Positions 5,501 through 7,501 of a stretch of DNA of 7,501 bases are shown here, piece by piece; position 1 is the first letter of the stretch; each line of letters opens with the position of its first letter. The notes under the pieces are model-generated. The model was not told the DNA's origin. It did not search any database and was given only the letters and a program-made list of their open reading frames with translations. The translations under genes and the position numbers were made by a program. The DNA comes from an uncultured Collinsella sp. (GTDB taxonomy: Bacteria; Actinomycetota; Coriobacteriia; Coriobacteriales; Coriobacteriaceae), in the NCBI GenBank assembly GCA_902489945.1, contig CABUBZ010000084.1:1-7501 (forward strand), written 5' to 3'.

Positions 5501-6696
5501 GTGTCTATGCGTACCGATGATTTTGACTATAACCTGCCCGAAGAGCTCATCGCCCAGGCGCCTGCCGAGCCGCGTGACTCCTGCCGCCTTCCGAGGCGGG
5601 GACGCCGCTGGAGCACGGCGGTACCGTTGAGCACCGCATCTTCCGCGACGTCATCGACTATATCGAGCCGGGCGACGTGCTCGTCATCAACCAGACGCGC
5701 GTGATGCCGGCCCGCCTAATTGGCCGCAAGGCAGGCTCGGGCGGCGTGGTCGAGACGCTGCTGCTCAAGCGCCGCGAGGATGTTGACCCGCTGGGTCACG
5801 TTTGGGAGTGCCTGGTCAAGCCGGGCAAGCGCCTGAAGCCCGGTGCTCAGATTGAGTATCGTGCGGGCGGCGCTCATGCGCCCGAGGGGGCTCCCGTGGT
5901 GCTGACGGCCGAGGTCATCGACTTTGTCGCCGATAGCCGCGGTGGCCGTCTGGTGCGTTTTGAGCCGGCCGGTTGCAATGCCGCGGGCGATCCGCGCACG
6001 CTCGACGAGGCCATCCACGCTGCCGGCCACGTGCCGCTACCGCCCTACATTACCGATTATGAGGGCGATCCCGAGAAGTACCAGACCGTCTACGCCATGA
6101 AGGAGGAGCACTCGGCTGCCGCTCCTACGGCTGGTCTGCACTTTACTCCCGAGCTCATGGCCGCTATCGAGGCCAAGGGTGCCAAGTTTGCCGCCGTCGA
6201 GCTCGAGGTGGGCATCGATACCTTCCGCTTGGTGGAGGAGGACGACCCTACGCAGCACGTCATGCACACCGAGCGCTACCACGTGTCGCAGGAGGTTGTC
6301 GACGCCGTGCATAAGGCCAAGGCCGAGGGTCATCGTGTGATCGCCGTCGGCACTACCGCGGTGCGCTCGCTCGAGAGCGCGTTTGACGCGGACGCGCCGG
6401 TGTCCGATCCGGCCGTGACGGCGCGCTATTTTGAAGGCCGCGAGGACGGGGCCGATACGCTTGGCCGCGGTGACATCGTGGTGCGCGAGAACGCCACGAC
6501 GCAGCTTTACCTCATGCCCGGCTCGACCTATCACGTGGTCGATGCGCTGATCACGAACTTCCACGTGCCGCGCTCCACGCTCATGATGCTCGTGAGCGCG
6601 CTTGCCACCCGCGACCAGATCATGGATGCCTACGCCGCCGCCATCGAGGAGCGCTACTGCTTCTTCAGCTTTGGTGACGCGATGCTCATTTGTTAG
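5501..6696 (+). pseudogene. queA: queA, tRNA preQ1(34) ribosyltransferase-isomerase, broken by a frameshift near codon 30
   Basis: QueA transfers and isomerises the ribosyl moiety of SAM onto preQ1-34 in tRNA, producing epoxyqueuosine, the substrate of QueH. The N-terminus, MSMRTDDFDYNLPEELIAQA, continues PAEPRDSCRL up to about 5590 in one frame; the rest lies one frame back, from about 5578 on: EHRIFRDVIDYIEPGDVLVI, NQTRVMPARLIGRK, SAAAPTAGLHFTPELM, LEVGIDTFRLVEED, AVGTTAVRSLES, VVDALITNFHVPRSTLMMLV and FFSFGDAMLI, all typical QueA blocks. Between CRL and the downstream part, the expected short strand (like MVL) is missing, so a deletion of 1 mod 3 bases (perhaps 7, 10 or 13) fits best. The first frame stops at 5704. 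A GTG at 5677 could restart translation but would omit about 60 residues of the conserved N-terminal domain. GTG 5501 has AAGGAG 8 nt upstream; ATG 5507 is the alternative. A sequencing or assembly error cannot be excluded. Confidence 0.85.
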
Positions 6697-6724
6697 TTAC
6701 GCGGTTCTACGAACCGCGTAACTA
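6694..6724. repeat. Perfect 14-bp inverted repeat overlapping the queA stop codon
   Basis: TAGTTACGCGGTTC (6694-6707) and GAACCGCGTAACTA (6711-6724) are perfectly complementary with a TAC loop. The left arm begins with the queA TAG stop codon. There is no T-tract after it (CTCGACGCTGCG follows), so it is not a standard intrinsic terminator. It may protect mRNA 3' ends or be an intergenic repeat element. Confidence 0.75.
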
Positions 6725-6735
6725 CTCGACGCTGC

Positions 6736-6834
6736 GCGGGCCGCATTTGGACAATCTGACGTTCAACTTCAAGGGCGCGACCAGAAGGTCAGCGCCCTTT
6801 CGTTTCACGTCACCTTGTCTCAAATGCGGCCCGC
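6736..6834. repeat. Nested 99-nt hairpin (long imperfect palindrome)
   Basis: The outer arms GCGGGCCGCATTTG (6736-6749) and CAAATGCGGCCCGC (6821-6834) pair perfectly. After one bulged T (6820), GACAA (6750-6754) pairs with TTGTC (6815-6819); after a 2x2 loop, TGACGT (6757-6762) pairs with ACGTCA (6807-6812). After an internal loop the terminator-like core (6771-6799) completes the structure. In total about 37 base pairs are continuously nested. This is far more than a terminator needs and suggests a REP/BIME- or MITE-like palindromic element or a structured RNA. No coding capacity. Confidence 0.7.
6771..6805 (+). terminator. Probable intrinsic terminator downstream of queA
   Basis: AAGGGCGC (6771-6778) pairs with GCGCCCTT (6792-6799), and inside it GACC pairs with GGTC around an AGAA tetraloop, with one bulged A (6791). 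A moderately T-rich tail, TCGTTT, follows. It forms the core of the longer palindrome 6736-6834. It would end transcription of the DUF3267-queH-queA unit. Confidence 0.6.
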
Positions 6835-6856
6835 TCGCTCATATGACCCAATCCGC

Positions 6857-6862
6857 TGTCAA
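6857..6862 (-). promoter_or_regulatory. Outward-facing perfect -35 box (TTGACA) near the IS end
   Basis: On the minus strand, reading out of the element's downstream end, TTGACA is followed by GCGGATTGGGTCATATG. No -10 lies at 16-18 nt (CATATG comes only 11 nt later). In IS110-family elements a -35 at one end and a -10 at the other form a promoter only in the excised circle, and this box would fit that role. Confidence 0.4.
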
Positions 6863-6872
6863 GAGCCACAAT

Positions 6873-6908
6873 GGCCCCGCCGACCGCTTGCAATCGGTCG
6901 GCGGGGCC
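6873..6908. repeat. Perfect 14-bp GC-rich inverted repeat near the IS boundary
   Basis: GGCCCCGCCGACCG (6873-6886) pairs perfectly with CGGTCGGCGGGGCC (6895-6908) around the loop CTTGCAAT. No T-run follows on either strand (TGCCGTTG on plus, ATTGTGGC on minus). It could be a chromosomal palindrome that served as insertion target, or the terminal hairpin of the RNA encoded by the IS end. Confidence 0.75.
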
Positions 6909-7118
6909 TGCCGTTGAACCCGTCCCGGTCCGCCCCCGGCATGTCGTCGACGCCTTCGGCTCAGTCTCATATCCGCGGATACCGCTCCGGCGGCCCGCAA
7001 TCCTCTCCTTCGGTGGGGCTCCCCAAGTCTGACTACGCGCATGCGGCCGCTGCCGCGCGCCCAGCGAAAGCGGGGGTATCCCCGAAGGCTGCCCGGCTCG
7101 CCGGGACGGGGGCTATGT
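6909..7118 (-). ncRNA. Candidate guide (bridge/seek) RNA region in the non-coding end of the IS
   Basis: These 210 bases downstream of the transposase stop encode no plausible protein but fold readily: CCCGG-CTCG-CCGGG (7092-7105), CGGGG-GTAT-CCCCG (7071-7084), TGGG-GCTC-CCCA (7014-7025), GCC-TTC-GGC (6952-6960) and the palindrome TATCCGCGGATA (6970-6981). IS110-family elements encode a structured guide RNA in a non-coding end; in the IS1111 group it lies downstream of the transposase, as here. Boundaries and the target- and donor-binding loops cannot be placed without the other end. The RNA call is an inference from position and foldability. Confidence 0.4.
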
Positions 7119-7501
7119 CTATTCGGTTGCCTCCCGGCACATCATGCCGAGGGCCCACAGCCACCTCACGAGCTCGGCGGCGGTGGCGGCGTTCGCCTTC
7201 GCCTGGGGCATGCCCCTGGCGAGCATCTCCTCGCGGCGCCGGAGCAGGCGCTCGGACCCCTTCCTCCCGTGCATCCTTATCTCGAGCGGGGCGCCGCTGC
7301 CCTTGGGCATCAGTTTCGGCTGGTGGTTCGCTTGGACGTAGCTCCAGGACCCCTCGACAGCCAGCCTCCTGACGAGCGCGTTGCCGGCCCCGCTGATCCC
7401 GCCGAGGCGCACGGAGTCCGCGCTCGACCTCTGCCTCGGGACGAGGCCGAAGTAGGCCGTCACCTGCCTGCCGGAGCGGAACCTCGAGAAGTCGCCGACC
7501 T
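7119..7501 (-). CDS. IS110/IS1111-family transposase, C-terminal part (runs off right edge)
   Basis: The minus-strand frame is open from the window edge (VGDFSRFRSGRQVTAYFGLV) to a TAG at 7119-7121. It contains the transposase_20 (IS116/IS110/IS902) domain pattern: RFRSGRQVTAYFGLVP, then RSSADSVRLGGISGAGNALV and RRLAVEGSWSY. The later region has HGRKGSERLLRRREEMLARG followed by ATAAELVRWLWALGMMC, comparable to the R-x-L-x-ARGK...VAIARELxGFxWA tail common in these enzymes. The N-terminal DEDD/RuvC-like half is outside the window. In characterised IS110 enzymes a serine of this C-terminal domain forms the covalent DNA link; one of the serines in RSSADS may be it, although the usual SSG is SSA here. 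The protein works with a guide RNA made from the element's non-coding end. The last in-frame residues (CREATE) suggest a complete C-terminus, so the element may be intact beyond the edge. Confidence 0.9.
   Translation of the reverse strand, partial: VGDFSRFRSGRQVTAYFGLVPRQRSSADSVRLGGISGAGNALVRRLAVEGSWSYVQANHQPKLMPKGSGAPLEIRMHGRKGSERLLRRREEMLARGMPQAKANAATAAELVRWLWALGMMCREATE

Larger units (their letters stand above)
6840..7501 (-). mobile_element. IS110/IS1111-type insertion sequence, transposase 3' part and downstream end (left boundary approximate, runs off right edge)
   Basis: The C-terminal transposase domain at 7119-7501 identifies the element. Beyond its stop codon comes a structured non-coding end with no other gene. 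The exact end is not visible because IS110-type elements lack terminal inverted repeats and the other end lies outside the window. I place it near 6840-6856 because the outward TTGACA box (6857-6862) usually sits just inside the end in circle-junction promoters of this group. The hairpin at 6873-6908 could instead be chromosomal, in which case the boundary is near 6909. Confidence 0.6.

Noticed and set aside
5585..5600. Programmed -1 frameshifting to express full-length QueA
   Set aside because: No X-XXY-YYZ slippery heptamer is present at the overlap, and sequence expected for a conserved strand is missing, so a deletion explains it better.
6037..6564. A 175-codon minus-strand frame opposite queA, and similar frames opposite other genes (4488-4967, 4804-5265, 1084-1563)
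   Set aside because: The opposite strands carry conserved QueA, DUF3267, QueH and methyltransferase motifs; the antisense translations are compositionally odd and lack start signals.
6840..6862. Complete promoter TTGACA...CATATG at the IS end
   Set aside because: The spacer is only 11 nt, too short for a working sigma-70 promoter, so only a lone -35 is proposed.
1..7501. CRISPR array, tRNA, rRNA or toxin-antitoxin pair
   Set aside because: No regularly spaced direct repeats, no cloverleaf, no rRNA-like sequence and no recognisable toxin or antitoxin were seen on either strand.

Overview
The window reads as a high-GC bacterial chromosome segment. The gene set (QueH rather than QueG, a DUF3267 zincin-like membrane protein, a divergent class I tRNA ligase and a TIM-barrel protein also known from gut Firmicutes) together with strong GC-ending codon bias suggests a gut Coriobacteriia organism, most likely Collinsella or a close relative. 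This assignment rests on recognising the protein families from memory and not on a search.

Layout. From 1 to 472 (minus) lies the N-terminal part of a probable beta/alpha-barrel protein that runs off the left edge. A divergent small single-pass membrane protein follows (664-834, plus). It converges on a two-gene minus-strand unit, 4150 down to 859: a methionyl-tRNA synthetase-like protein (first) and an RsmB/NOP-family RNA m5C methyltransferase (second), 37 bp apart. Divergent from these, on the plus strand, are a DUF3267 membrane protein (4284-4850), queH (4861-5436, translationally coupled to it) and queA (5501-6696). QueA carries a reading-frame break near codon 30, so it is either a pseudogene or a sequence error.

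From 6694 to 6908 there is no gene but three strong inverted repeats in a row: a perfect 14-bp hairpin overlapping the queA stop codon, a nested hairpin of about 99 nt whose core looks like a terminator, and a perfect 14-bp GC-rich hairpin. The right end is the 3' part of an IS110/IS1111-type insertion sequence, with the transposase C-terminus on the minus strand (7119-7501). It is followed by a structured non-coding end (about 6850-7118) that could encode a guide (bridge/seek) RNA and carries an outward-facing TTGACA box.

Function. Most genes act on RNA: QueA and QueH catalyse consecutive late steps of queuosine synthesis at tRNA position 34, the m5C enzyme methylates rRNA or tRNA, and the MetRS-like protein is built like an aminoacyl-tRNA synthetase but has lost the canonical KMSKS signature. 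The points of most interest are the broken queA beside an intact queH, the KMSKS-less synthetase, and the palindrome cluster beside the IS110 end. I did not find a clear multi-gene system of unknown type.
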